This document shows positions 28,980-37,689 of a stretch of 64,000 nt of DNA, in pieces. Under the pieces are notes generated by a model that saw only the letters and a list, made by a program, of their open reading frames with translations, had not been told where the DNA came from and searched no databases. Source of the DNA: CAVXJN01 sp963762165 (GTDB lineage: Bacteria > Pseudomonadota > Gammaproteobacteria > JASBUN01); NCBI GenBank assembly GCA_963762165.1, contig CAVXJN010000003.1, positions 744,001 through 808,000 of the forward strand. The letters are read 5' to 3'. The stretch's first letter is position 1. The number at the start of each line of letters is the position of its first letter. The position numbers were made by a program, and so were the translations under genes.

Positions 28980-29722
28980 GCCGCGCCCCGCAGCCGCCGC
29001 ACTTGTACCCCTGCCAGCACTAATGGCAAACCGATGGCGAGGACGAAGTAAACAAAATCGACGCTGTTGAGTTGGCCGCGCAGGAAAGGCTCCAGATGCG
29101 CAAAGATGGACAGGTACGCGACCGTTCGATCCAGGACTTCGAGGCCTGTGGTACCAAGCAGCTCGAACAACCAGAACAGCAACAGCGCAAACAGCGTCAC
29201 CGCGCCGGCGACAGCTGGACTGGCGGCGAAGGTCGAGATCCAGATGCCGATCGCGGCATAAGCCGCCAGGGCCAGGAATGCCCCCAGCCAAGCGCACCCG
29301 GCCAGACCCCCATCCAAGGAAGCCGCGCCCCACAGGGAACAGGCCATCGCCGCCGACATCGCCAGCATGAGCGCGATTAGCGCCAGCACCGCAAGGTATT
29401 TGCCCAGAATCAACTGCCGGTCGCGTACCGGTGCCGCGGCCAACAACGGCCAGGTGTTGCGGCTGCGTTCGGCGCTGAACAGACCCATGGTAAGCGCCGG
29501 AACCAACAGTAATGCGACATAGGTGCTGCTGCCGAACAACAACGCCACAACGTTATACGTAACGCCCGCTTGCGGGCCGTCCACCACGGGATGCGATTGA
29601 TAAGCCTGGATCAAGCGATAGAAGATGAGGCCCTGCGCCAATCCATTGATCGCCAATACCGACCAGCCCAAGGGCGTGACCAAAAGCGAGCGCAGCTCTT
29701 TGCCGATGATGACGCCGATCAC
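28976..29722 (-). CDS. ABC-2 type permease (GldF-like)
   Basis: Membrane subunit of 248 residues with six predicted helices. GLFSAERSRNTWPLLAAAPV is the conserved cytoplasmic loop of ABC-2 permeases of the Gld/Nos type. It overlaps both neighbours by four bases, so the ATPase, permease and GldG-like protein form a three-gene operon. Confidence 0.88.
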   Translation of the reverse strand: MIGVIIGKELRSLLVTPLGWSVLAINGLAQGLIFYRLIQAYQSHPVVDGPQAGVTYNVVALLFGSSTYVALLLVPALTMGLFSAERSRNTWPLLAAAPVRDRQLILGKYLAVLALIALMLAMSAAMACSLWGAASLDGGLAGCAWLGAFLALAAYAAIGIWISTFAASPAVAGAVTLFALLLFWLFELLGTTGLEVLDRTVAYLSIFAHLEPFLRGQLNSVDFVYFVLAIGLPLVLAGVQVRRLRGAA

Positions 29723-30639
29723 GCGCGCACAGCCTCGGCGCCGCGGGTCAGTGCGATGAACGTACGTTCCAGGGTTTCAGCGTGCGGGGTCAACTCCTGC
29801 AATGCCCAGCCCCGTTCGACTGCATGTCGGGCGAGCTGCGAGGGATCTGATGTTTCGACCAGGTAGCGACCTGCGCTCAATGCAGTGACCGACGCCTGCC
29901 CGGCAGCGGCGCTGAGCGCTTCGGCACCGGGGTCGTTCCCCAGTGAGATGAGCACGACGGGAATGCGCGCGCGCCGTCGCAGAGATTGCTCATGCACGAG
30001 TCTACCGTCGTGCAATACCGCAACCCGAGAGCACACGGTTTCCACCTCATTGAGCAAATGGCTCGAAAGGATGACAGCGCTGTCGCGGCTGAGGTCACGA
30101 ATCAATTCGCGCACTTGAACGATTTGCATCGGATCGAGTGCCACAGTGGGCTCGTCGAGCAACACCACCGAAGGACGATGTACGATCGCCTGGGCGAGAC
30201 CCAGGCGCCGGCGCATGCCTTGGGACAGCGCCTGGATGCGGCGCCGGCCTACGCCATCGAGGCCGCAGCGCTGTCGCGCCTGTGCCGCCGCCGCACGCGC
30301 TTGTTTGGCGCGCATGCCAAACAGCCGGGCGCTGAAATCAAGTTGTTCGTCGACCGTGAATTCAGGATACAGCGGCGCGACCTCGGGCAGCATTCCCAGC
30401 CGCTTGCGGCCGGTGATCGAGCCGGGCCGCAACGGCTTGTTTTCGATGCGTACCACGCCGGCGCTGGCATTCAGGATGCCCGCCAATAGGCGCAGCGTGG
30501 TGGACTTGCCGGCACCGTTCAATCCTAGCAGGCCGAGAATTTCGCCGCGACGCAATTGCAGATCGATATTCTCCACGCCGCGCGCGTTGGCATAGCGAAA
30601 CGCGATTCCTTCGGCTTCGAGCAAGACGTCAGCGGCCAT
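29719..30639 (-). CDS. ABC transporter ATP-binding protein (GldA-like)
   Basis: ATPase of 306 residues. Walker A is GLNGAGKSTTLRLLAG, the signature LSQGMRRRLGLAQA, Walker B VVLLDEPTVALDP, and the switch SSHLL. The C-terminal ~80 residues form the accessory domain usual for ABC-2 exporters. It is the first gene of the Gld-type operon and divergent from the globin-coupled cyclase, with 99 bases between. Confidence 0.92.
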   Translation of the reverse strand: MAADVLLEAEGIAFRYANARGVENIDLQLRRGEILGLLGLNGAGKSTTLRLLAGILNASAGVVRIENKPLRPGSITGRKRLGMLPEVAPLYPEFTVDEQLDFSARLFGMRAKQARAAAAQARQRCGLDGVGRRRIQALSQGMRRRLGLAQAIVHRPSVVLLDEPTVALDPMQIVQVRELIRDLSRDSAVILSSHLLNEVETVCSRVAVLHDGRLVHEQSLRRRARIPVVLISLGNDPGAEALSAAAGQASVTALSAGRYLVETSDPSQLARHAVERGWALQELTPHAETLERTFIALTRGAEAVRA

Positions 30640-30738
30640 GGCGGTATGCGTGATTCAGGGCTGTGCGGTTCACCGCAGTGCGGTTAACATCGTCTCAGGA
30701 ATTGATATTCGGGCAACTATACCGGGCGTGGTGGTTCC

Positions 30739-31806
30739 ATGCATAGCGCAAACGATTATTGTCACCCCTTGGTTGAAGATCAACAGCATAGGGAAAGCCG
30801 CTTGGAATTTCTCGACCTCAGCCCTCGGGATCTGGAAATTGCGCGGCGGTTGCAGGAAAGGGTGATCAGGCCGCACGTGGAATCCATCATTGCGGCATTC
30901 TACGATCGGCTCATGGTCAATCAGGAGTTTCGCGACATCATGGCGCGAGGCTTCGACATCGCGGTCTTGCGTCAAACCCAGTCGGACTATCTTCTCGGGC
31001 TCGGTATCGAATTCGATAGTGTCGCCTATTTCAACCGTGGGATACGGGTTGGGCTGGTGCACGAGCGCGTGGGCGTGCCTTTGAGTCTGTATCAATGTGC
31101 ATTTCGCTTGGTGCAGCAATTGCTGTTCGACCACATTTCCATCGCGGTCGATGATCACGAGGACCGGGAAAGTCTGCGCGCATTCGCGCTCAAGATTACG
31201 ACTTTGGACATGTCGCTGGCGATCGAGGCATATCACTCGGTGCGGATGAATACTTTGCAGGGCTCGCTGCAAAAGCTGGGTGCGCAGGAACGAATTCAGC
31301 GCGAGTTGGCGCAAACCGACGCCTTGACCGGGCTTTACAGTCGCGCCCGATTTTTCCAAGTATTGGCAGAGGCGCTCGTTGACTCGGCCAACAAACAGTT
31401 GTGTCTGGCGGTAGCCGATCTGGACTTTTTCAAGCAGGTCAACGACCGGTTCGGGCACCTCGCTGGCGACGCGGTGCTGCACGAAGTCGCTGCGCGACTG
31501 CGTGCCGGTTTCCGGGACTTCGATCTGGTGGCCCGCTATGGCGGGGAGGAATTCGTGATCATTCTCGACCGTACGACGAGTCGGCAGGCCGTGGAGATCT
31601 GTGAGCGCGTCCGCCAGCGGATCTCGGCAACGCCCGTGGCGGTCTCTGGACTGCAGATTCCGATCACGGTGAGCTTCGGCGCTGCGCGGGCGGCGGCGGG
31701 CGACAGTCCCGAGACCTTGTTCGATCGCGCCGATCGCGCCTTGTATGCGGCCAAGGACGCGGGGCGAAATCGCGTACGCAGCGAAGCCGATGCGGGTCGG
31801 AATTGA
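30739..31806 (+). CDS. Globin-coupled diguanylate cyclase
   Basis: Predicted oxygen-sensing cyclase making c-di-GMP, 355 residues. The N-terminal protoglobin-type sensor (~20-175) carries the likely proximal heme histidine His108 (GLVHERVGV). A short linker leads to a GGDEF domain (~190-345) with the active motif GGEEF at 268-272 and an inhibitory site R259-D-F-D262 at the correct distance. No membrane segment is seen, so it is cytoplasmic. Its last 17 bases overlap the hydantoinase gene, so the two are likely co-translated. Oxygen sensing fits a window encoding two oxidases, but heme binding is inferred from the motif. Confidence 0.92.
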   Translation: MHSANDYCHPLVEDQQHRESRLEFLDLSPRDLEIARRLQERVIRPHVESIIAAFYDRLMVNQEFRDIMARGFDIAVLRQTQSDYLLGLGIEFDSVAYFNRGIRVGLVHERVGVPLSLYQCAFRLVQQLLFDHISIAVDDHEDRESLRAFALKITTLDMSLAIEAYHSVRMNTLQGSLQKLGAQERIQRELAQTDALTGLYSRARFFQVLAEALVDSANKQLCLAVADLDFFKQVNDRFGHLAGDAVLHEVAARLRAGFRDFDLVARYGGEEFVIILDRTTSRQAVEICERVRQRISATPVAVSGLQIPITVSFGAARAAAGDSPETLFDRADRALYAAKDAGRNRVRSEADAGRN

Positions 31807-33745
31807 CACGGGTGGCACGTTCACCGACTTCGTGCTGGTCGATGCCGACGGCCTGCGCGTGCATAAAGTGCTGTCGACGCCCGATGCGCCGGAGCGCGCC
31901 ATTCTTCAAGGGTTGGCCGAACTCGGCGTCGATCCGGCTAGCATGCGTCTGGTGCATGGCTCGACGGTCGCGACCAACGCAGTACTGGAAGGTCAGGGTG
32001 TGCGCACCGCGCTGGTCACCAATCGCGGCCTTGCGGATTTATTGACGATCGGTCGACAAGCGCGCAGACAGCTCTACGAGTTGCAGCCCCGCGCGCCCGC
32101 TACGCCGGTGCCTGCCGAGCTGTGCCTGGAGACAGGTGGTCGTCTAGGCGCCGACGGCAGTGTGATCGAGCCGCTGACTGAACAGGATTTGCGCGCGTTG
32201 CAGCGCGAACTGCAACGCTTGCGGCCAGGCGCGGTGGCCATCAATCTGCTGTTTTCGTTTCGGGACGATCGGTTCGAGCGCGCCATTGAATCGGTGGTGC
32301 CGGCCGGCGTATTCGTGTCCCGATCGTCCGCGGTGTTGCCCGAATACCGGGAATACGAACGCGGCGTGGCGACATGGCTCAACGCCTGGATCGGCCCGCG
32401 AGTCGCCGGTTATCTGCAACGGCTGCGGCAGGCAACGGCGCCTGCGCCGGTGGCGGTCATGCAGAGCTCGGGCAGTACCGTGACCGCCGAACAGGCCGCC
32501 GGGCAGGCGGTACGGCTGTTGTTGTCGGGGCCCGCGGCCGGTTTGCTGGGGGCGCGCTTCGCGGCGGCGGCAGTAGGCCGCGAGCGCTTGCTGACTTTCG
32601 ATATGGGCGGCACGTCCACCGACGTGGCGCTGATCGACGGCGCCATCGAACTGACCAGCGAAGGTTGTATCGGCGACTATCCGGTCGCCGTTCCCATGGT
32701 GGATCTGCACACCATCGGTGCCGGCGGCGGTTCGATCGCCGAAGTGGACGTCGGTGGTCTGTTGCAGGTCGGGCCCCGTTCTGCCGGCGCTGATCCGGGA
32801 CCGGCGTGCTATGGCCGGGGCGGTGGCCGGGCGACCGTAACCGATGCCAACCTCGTCCTTGGCCGATTGCGGCCAGGATCCTTCCTGGGCGGTGCCATGG
32901 AGTTGGACGGCATCGCCGCGCGCGCCGCAGTGGCGGGTGTCGCCGCAGCCCTGGGGTGCAGTATCGAGCAGGCCGCGGAAGGTATTGTGCGCCTTGCCAA
33001 CGAGCACATGGTCAACGCCCTGCGGGTGATGTCGGTGCAGCGGGGCGTGGATCCGCGCACGCTCACCCTGGTCAGTTTCGGTGGCGCAGGCGGTCTGCAT
33101 GTGTGCGCGTTGGCGGATGCATTGGGGATCCGCGAAGCCTTGATCCCGGTGCATGGCGGCGTGCTCTCGGCGTTGGGCATGCTGGTGGCGGCGCCGGGCC
33201 GGGAACTGTCGCGCACCGTCAACAGCGAACTGGCGCAGCGGTCGGAAGCGGAATTGGACGCCATATTCGCCGAACTGGTGGAGCAGGGCCGGCAGGCGTT
33301 GATTGCCGAAGGCGAGTCGGCAGCGCAGCTCCACGCGCGATGCGATCTCGATGTGCGCTACCTCGGGCAGTCTTTCACCCTTACCGTCCCGTGGCGCGGA
33401 ATGCAGGAGACGGCGTCGGCGTTTCACGCTGCCCACCTTGCCCGCTACGGCCATCGGTTGGACCAGGCGCTGGAAGTGGTCAATCTGCGGGTGAGTGTGC
33501 GCGGGCCGTTGCCGTCGTTGCGCCTGCGCGAGGACGCGGCCAAAACCCAAACTGGACGGCGCGGTGTCGTGACCTTGCACGGAATTGCGGAACCGGTACG
33601 GGTGTGGGAGCGTGCGAATCTGGGTGCGGGTGACCGGATCTCGGGACCGGCACTGATCACCGAATCGGTGGCCACTACTTTTGTGTCTGCGGGTTGGCTC
33701 GCCACCGTGCACGACAGCGGCAGCCTCATATTGGCTCGGATCTAG
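31790..33745 (+). CDS. Hydantoinase/oxoprolinase A-subunit family protein
   Basis: ATP-dependent amidohydrolase subunit of the HyuA/5-oxoprolinase family, 651 residues. The N-terminal ATPase motif is MRVGIDTGGTFTDFVLVD; VHGSTVATNAVLEG, FDMGGTSTDVALIDG and the glycine-rich TIGAGGGSIAEVD follow. I chose the ATG at 31790 because the family begins at this motif. No HyuB partner is present: the next gene is convergent and one base away. By family it would open 5-oxoproline or a hydantoin; the window also has ggt, which could feed 5-oxoproline, but that link is inference. Confidence 0.88.
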   Translation: MRVGIDTGGTFTDFVLVDADGLRVHKVLSTPDAPERAILQGLAELGVDPASMRLVHGSTVATNAVLEGQGVRTALVTNRGLADLLTIGRQARRQLYELQPRAPATPVPAELCLETGGRLGADGSVIEPLTEQDLRALQRELQRLRPGAVAINLLFSFRDDRFERAIESVVPAGVFVSRSSAVLPEYREYERGVATWLNAWIGPRVAGYLQRLRQATAPAPVAVMQSSGSTVTAEQAAGQAVRLLLSGPAAGLLGARFAAAAVGRERLLTFDMGGTSTDVALIDGAIELTSEGCIGDYPVAVPMVDLHTIGAGGGSIAEVDVGGLLQVGPRSAGADPGPACYGRGGGRATVTDANLVLGRLRPGSFLGGAMELDGIAARAAVAGVAAALGCSIEQAAEGIVRLANEHMVNALRVMSVQRGVDPRTLTLVSFGGAGGLHVCALADALGIREALIPVHGGVLSALGMLVAAPGRELSRTVNSELAQRSEAELDAIFAELVEQGRQALIAEGESAAQLHARCDLDVRYLGQSFTLTVPWRGMQETASAFHAAHLARYGHRLDQALEVVNLRVSVRGPLPSLRLREDAAKTQTGRRGVVTLHGIAEPVRVWERANLGAGDRISGPALITESVATTFVSAGWLATVHDSGSLILARI

Positions 33746-33746
33746 T

Positions 33747-34949
33747 TCACATCAGGGAGCCGACCGTTTCGTCGGCCCACTCCGTGGCGTGCATATAGAT
33801 GTCAGTGAGATCTTCCCGGTCGAGACCGAGACAATCGAGTTGCTGCCATTCGCCGCGTTCGTAATGAAGGGCGGTGGTCAGTAGTTTGCCGAGTTCGCCT
33901 TCGAGGGCCAACAGAGCTGCGTTGACGTCAGTGGCCAGGGGCAGCGCGGCGACCAACTCGTCCATGGGCATATCCATCAGCGCATCCAGTGCCGAGAACA
34001 GTCCCACCGTAAATGCCGCATCGCGGTCCGGTGCGCCCAGCGCCGCGGCGAGCCGTTCGCACATCTTCGCCCGGACCAGTGCGGTGACCACCAATGCCAC
34101 CGGATTGTCGTCGATACCGGACAACGCGATCAGGGTTGCCCAGCCCTTGATGGCGTTGCGTCCCAGGTAAATGATCGCCTGGCGGACCGAGCTGATTTCG
34201 CGCCGGCCGAAGAATACTGCGGAATTTATGTAGCGCAGGAGCTTGTAACTGAGGGTGACGTCCTTGACGATCACCGTTTCCAATTCTTCCAAGGTCGTTT
34301 CCGGATCCTGGAGAATGGACAGTAGCGTCAGAGTCGCGAGGCGGTTCGCCGGCAGGCGCTTTCCCTGCACGTTGCTCGGGCGGCAGAGAAAATAGCCCTG
34401 AAAATAATCGAACCCCAGCTTTTTGCAGAAAGACAGTTCGTCTTTGGTTTCGATTTTCTCTGCCAGCAATTTCACGTGCTGGTTCTTGAGGAGCTTGACG
34501 TGCTCGTGCAAGCCGTCGCGGTCCATGGTCGTCAAGTCGATTTTGATGATATCGGCGAGATCCACCAGTTTTTGCAAATGCGGGTGATATACAAAGTCGT
34601 CCAATGCCACCAGATAGCCGCGGTCGCGGAGGACCTGCACGGAGTCGAGCAGAGCGTCGTCCACCACCACATCCTCAAGGATCTCGACTACCATGCGGCC
34701 ATTGGTGGGCGGCAGAATTTCGTGATTGAGAATGCAAGTGCGGGTCAGGTTGATGAACGCGTGGTGCTTGCCCACCAGCCGTTGCAGACCGATCTCGACG
34801 ACACTGTTGAGGATCACCTGGGAGGTGGCCTGATCGCCGTCGAGGAAGTTCGCGCCCGCCGAGTCATTGCTGCGGTACAGCAACTCGTAGCCCATGACCC
34901 CGAGTTCTTGGTCGAAGATGGGCTGTCTACCTAGGAAGAAATCGGGCAT
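33747..34949 (-). CDS. EAL-HDOD signalling protein (YuxH type)
   Basis: A 400-residue regulator with an N-terminal EAL-like domain (~1-200) and a C-terminal HDOD domain (~200-395). The start MPDFFLGRQPIFDQ is the family consensus. The EAL signature itself is changed (GYELLYR) and the DDFG site reads DDFVYHP, so phosphodiesterase activity is doubtful although AEKIET and QGYFLCRP remain. I reject the longer frame up to 35183, which is low in family character and runs into the divergent desaturase promoter. Such proteins usually act in c-di-GMP or stress signalling. Confidence 0.9.
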   Translation of the reverse strand: MPDFFLGRQPIFDQELGVMGYELLYRSNDSAGANFLDGDQATSQVILNSVVEIGLQRLVGKHHAFINLTRTCILNHEILPPTNGRMVVEILEDVVVDDALLDSVQVLRDRGYLVALDDFVYHPHLQKLVDLADIIKIDLTTMDRDGLHEHVKLLKNQHVKLLAEKIETKDELSFCKKLGFDYFQGYFLCRPSNVQGKRLPANRLATLTLLSILQDPETTLEELETVIVKDVTLSYKLLRYINSAVFFGRREISSVRQAIIYLGRNAIKGWATLIALSGIDDNPVALVVTALVRAKMCERLAAALGAPDRDAAFTVGLFSALDALMDMPMDELVAALPLATDVNAALLALEGELGKLLTTALHYERGEWQQLDCLGLDREDLTDIYMHATEWADETVGSLM

Positions 34950-35160
34950 CGTAAATACTTTATTCTGCTTGTACAACAGGGATCTAGGGGGTGCATTTCT
35001 GTATCGGCGCATGGCGCCGGGACTTGAATAAGACCGCGGCGGCCCCGATATTCCTTTGAGACGTGGGTCCTGGACTGGAAAATGCCCTTGCTCTATAGTT
35101 TCCACCAAGGACAAGCCACCATTCCCGTCCGCCCGGCTCGCTTTCATTGAGAGTACCCCC

Positions 35161-36357
35161 ATGCTTGATAACGTCCTGGCCATCCTCGCAAACGGCCTGC
35201 TGAAATTCTCCGTCTGGGAAGTTGTGTTGACCGCGTTGGTGATGGTTCAGGTCACCATCGCCAGCGTCACCATTTTCCTGCACCGCCATCAGGCGCACCG
35301 GGGGCTGGATCTGCATCCGGTCGTCAGTCATTTCTTCCGGTTCTGGCTGTGGATGTCCACGGGCATGGTGACCAAGGAATGGGTCGCGGTGCACCGCAAG
35401 CACCACGCCAAATGCGAGACCAAGGAAGATCCTCACAGTCCGCAAGTCGAAGGTATCGGCAAATTGATGCTGGACGGCGTGAGCCTCTATCGCGTCGAAG
35501 CAGCGAAGCAGGAAACGCTGGAACGTTATGGCCACGGCACGCCCGACGACTGGCTGGAGCGCAATGTGTACGCGCGTTATCCGGTGATCGGTATCGGCCT
35601 GATGCTGCTGGTGGATCTTGCCGCGTTCGGCGCCTTGGGAATCACCGTGTGGGCGGTGCAAATGCTTTGGATTCCGTTCTGGGCGGCTGGCGTCATCAAT
35701 GGGCTCAGTCACTGGTGGGGCTATCGCAACTACGAATCCCGGGATGCGTCCACGAACCTGTGGCCGTTGGGTATCTGGATCGGTGGCGAGGAACTGCACA
35801 ACAACCACCATGCGTTCTCCAGTTCGGCGAAGTTCTCCAGTAAATGGTGGGAGTTCGATATCGGCTGGTTCTACATCCGTACCCTGTCACTGCTGGGGCT
35901 CGCCCGGATCAAAAAAGTGGCACCCAAGCCGCGGGTTGAACCCGGCAAGGATCTGGTCGATCTCGAGACGCTGAAGGCCGTGATCACCGCGCGCCTGCAC
36001 GTGACCGCCGCGTACGCGCGGACCGTGATCCTGCCGGTACTGCGCCAGGTTCGTCCGCAAATCCATGGCCCGCGGCAAAGTTTGCGCAAGGCGAAGGCGC
36101 TGCTGGTCAGGGACCAAAGCCTCATGGATCAGCACGAGCGCGAAGTGCTGGAACGCGTGCTCAACAGCAGTCACGAGCTGGCCACGGTGTATCGCTTCCG
36201 CTTGCGCCTGCAGGAGATCTGGGGCCGGGCTTCGGCCAGTCACGAGGCGTTGACGCATGCCTTGCGGGAATGGTGCAATCAGGCCGAGGCCACGGGTATT
36301 CAAGCGCTCGAGGATTTTTCCCGCACATTGCGCGGCTGGTCACTGAAGACCGCTTGA
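35161..36357 (+). CDS. DesA-type fatty acid desaturase with C-terminal helical extension
   Basis: Membrane diiron desaturase, probably delta-9, 398 residues. The three histidine boxes are HRHQAH, HRKHH and HNNHH, with membrane helices between. From ~residue 270 on, a charged helical tail (QSLRKAKALLVRDQSLM, then REWCNQAEATGIQALEDF) resembles the C-terminal part of ISL3-family transposases. The start ATG follows GAGAG; the upstream in-frame region lacks family similarity. It is monocistronic: a divergent gene lies before it and a strong terminator after it. Confidence 0.92.
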   Translation: MLDNVLAILANGLLKFSVWEVVLTALVMVQVTIASVTIFLHRHQAHRGLDLHPVVSHFFRFWLWMSTGMVTKEWVAVHRKHHAKCETKEDPHSPQVEGIGKLMLDGVSLYRVEAAKQETLERYGHGTPDDWLERNVYARYPVIGIGLMLLVDLAAFGALGITVWAVQMLWIPFWAAGVINGLSHWWGYRNYESRDASTNLWPLGIWIGGEELHNNHHAFSSSAKFSSKWWEFDIGWFYIRTLSLLGLARIKKVAPKPRVEPGKDLVDLETLKAVITARLHVTAAYARTVILPVLRQVRPQIHGPRQSLRKAKALLVRDQSLMDQHEREVLERVLNSSHELATVYRFRLRLQEIWGRASASHEALTHALREWCNQAEATGIQALEDFSRTLRGWSLKTA

Positions 36358-36370
36358 GCTTTTTCCGTTA

Positions 36371-36412
36371 CACCAACAAAAAACCCGCCGATTGGCGGGT
36401 TTTTTGTTGGTG
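36371..36412. terminator. Bidirectional terminator between the desaturase gene and rpmG
   Basis: A 19-base perfect stem (CACCAACAAAAAACCCGCC with its complement) and a GATT loop. A and T runs flank the GC core on both strands, so it can end the desaturase transcript and the rpmB-rpmG transcript. Confidence 0.92.
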
Positions 36413-36423
36413 ACCAGGGAGGC

Positions 36424-36579
36424 CTATTTGATCTTGGCTTCCTTATACATCACGTGCTTGCGGACCACCGGATCGAATTTCTTCATTTCCAGCTTGTCCG
36501 GAGTCGTGCGCTTGTTCTTGGTGGTGGTGTAGAAATGGCCGGTACCGGCGCTGGACACCATCTTGATCTTGTCACGCAT
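36424..36579 (-). CDS. rpmG: 50S ribosomal protein L33
   Basis: A 51-residue ribosomal protein: MRDKIKMVSSAGTGHFYTTT, then KNKRTTPDKLEMKKFDP and RKHVMYKEAKIK. It lacks the zinc-binding cysteines (the C-minus form). A perfect AAGGAG ribosome site lies upstream, 12 bases after the rpmB stop. It is transcribed with rpmB. Confidence 0.97.
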   Translation of the reverse strand: MRDKIKMVSSAGTGHFYTTTKNKRTTPDKLEMKKFDPVVRKHVMYKEAKIK

Positions 36580-36591
36580 GATCGAGTCTCC

Positions 36592-36828
36592 TTAAACCTT
36601 TTCGCCGCGGGCGCGCATATCCTGCAGCACATGGTCGATTCCGAGCTTGTCGATGATCCGCATGCCCTTGGAGGAGATGCGCATGCGCACCCAGCGCTTT
36701 TCACTCTCCACCCAGAAACGCCTGTTGTGCAGATTGGGCAGGAAACGCCGCCGGGTTTTGTTGTTCGCATGGGAAACGTTGTTCCCCGAGATCGGGCGCT
36801 TGCCCGTCACCTGGCATACTTTCGACAT
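36592..36828 (-). CDS. rpmB: 50S ribosomal protein L28
   Basis: A 78-residue ribosomal protein starting MSKVCQVTGKRPISGNNVSH, with NKTRRRFLPNLHNRRFWVE as the conserved core. The start at 36828 follows GGAG; an upstream in-frame extension has no family similarity. It forms the rpmB-rpmG operon. Confidence 0.97.
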   Translation of the reverse strand: MSKVCQVTGKRPISGNNVSHANNKTRRRFLPNLHNRRFWVESEKRWVRMRISSKGMRIIDKLGIDHVLQDMRARGEKV

Positions 36829-36916
36829 GGGTGGCTCCAAAAAATTCGAATCTATCCGCAACGGCGGACGAAGACCGGGCATTTTACCGGCTCCCGCAAG
36901 CGGAGACAAGCGGCGA

Positions 36917-37591
36917 TCACAGCAACCCTCGTTCCGCCAGGGATACCACTTCGCCATCGCCGATCACGAGGTGGTCCAGCAGCCGAACATCCACCAGCTG
37001 CAGGGCATCCGCCAGGCGGCGGGTGAGGCTGACGTCCGCCTGGCTGGGCTCGGCCACGCCGGAAGGATGGTTGTGGGCCACGATCAGTGCCGCGGCATTG
37101 TGGTGCAGAGTCCGCCGCACCACCTCCCGGGCATGGACGCTGGCGCCGTTGATGGTGCCTTGGAACAGTTCTTCGAAGGCGATGACCCGATGCCGGTTGT
37201 CCAGGAACAGGCAGCCGAACACTTCGTTGGCGCGGTGGCGCAGACAGGCCGAAAGATAGCGCCGGGTATCGGCGGGGCAGCTGAGCGCGGTGCCGCGCTG
37301 CAGTGCGGACGCCAAGTGGCGCCGTCCCATTTCCAGGGTCGCCTGCAACAGCACATATTTGGCATCGCCCAGTCCGGCGCCGGCGCAAAACGCGGCGTGT
37401 TCGGCTTCCAGGAGTGCCCGCAGACCGCCGAATTGCTGCAACAGGTCCCGTGCCAGATCGACGGCGGTTCGGCCGCGCACCCCGGTGCGCAGGAAGATCG
37501 CCAGCAATTCGGCATCGGACAGTGCGGCAGCGCCTCGTTGTAACAGCTTTTCGCGCGGCCGTTCGGCGACCGGCCAATCGGTAATGGCCAT
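36917..37591 (-). CDS. radC: RadC family JAB-domain protein
   Basis: A 224-residue protein with an N-terminal helix-hairpin-helix region (~1-95) and a JAB/MPN metal-binding domain. The motif is VAHNHPSGVAEPSQAD, with the downstream aspartate in the same motif region and an upstream acidic residue in FEELFQGT. Despite its name the family's role in repair is uncertain. Two adjacent ATGs (37594, 37591) exist. Its place between rpmB and coaBC is the classic gammaproteobacterial order. Confidence 0.94.
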   Translation of the reverse strand: MAITDWPVAERPREKLLQRGAAALSDAELLAIFLRTGVRGRTAVDLARDLLQQFGGLRALLEAEHAAFCAGAGLGDAKYVLLQATLEMGRRHLASALQRGTALSCPADTRRYLSACLRHRANEVFGCLFLDNRHRVIAFEELFQGTINGASVHAREVVRRTLHHNAAALIVAHNHPSGVAEPSQADVSLTRRLADALQLVDVRLLDHLVIGDGEVVSLAERGLL

Positions 37592-37689
37592 CACGACCTC
37601 CTTGTCGGCAATGGATAACGCTATTCTACGCCCGGACGCTGCCGCCGTGCATACTCCTGGACCGCCGGACTTGCTAAACTCGCCGGGCG

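Noticed and set aside
32144..33712. 522-codon minus-strand frame opposite the hydantoinase gene
   Set aside because: The plus strand carries the ATPase motifs in order; the minus frame has none.
35970..36357. Separate transposase gene fragment or insertion sequence
   Set aside because: The transposase-like segment is in frame with the desaturase, has no inverted repeats around it and ends at the normal stop before a terminator.
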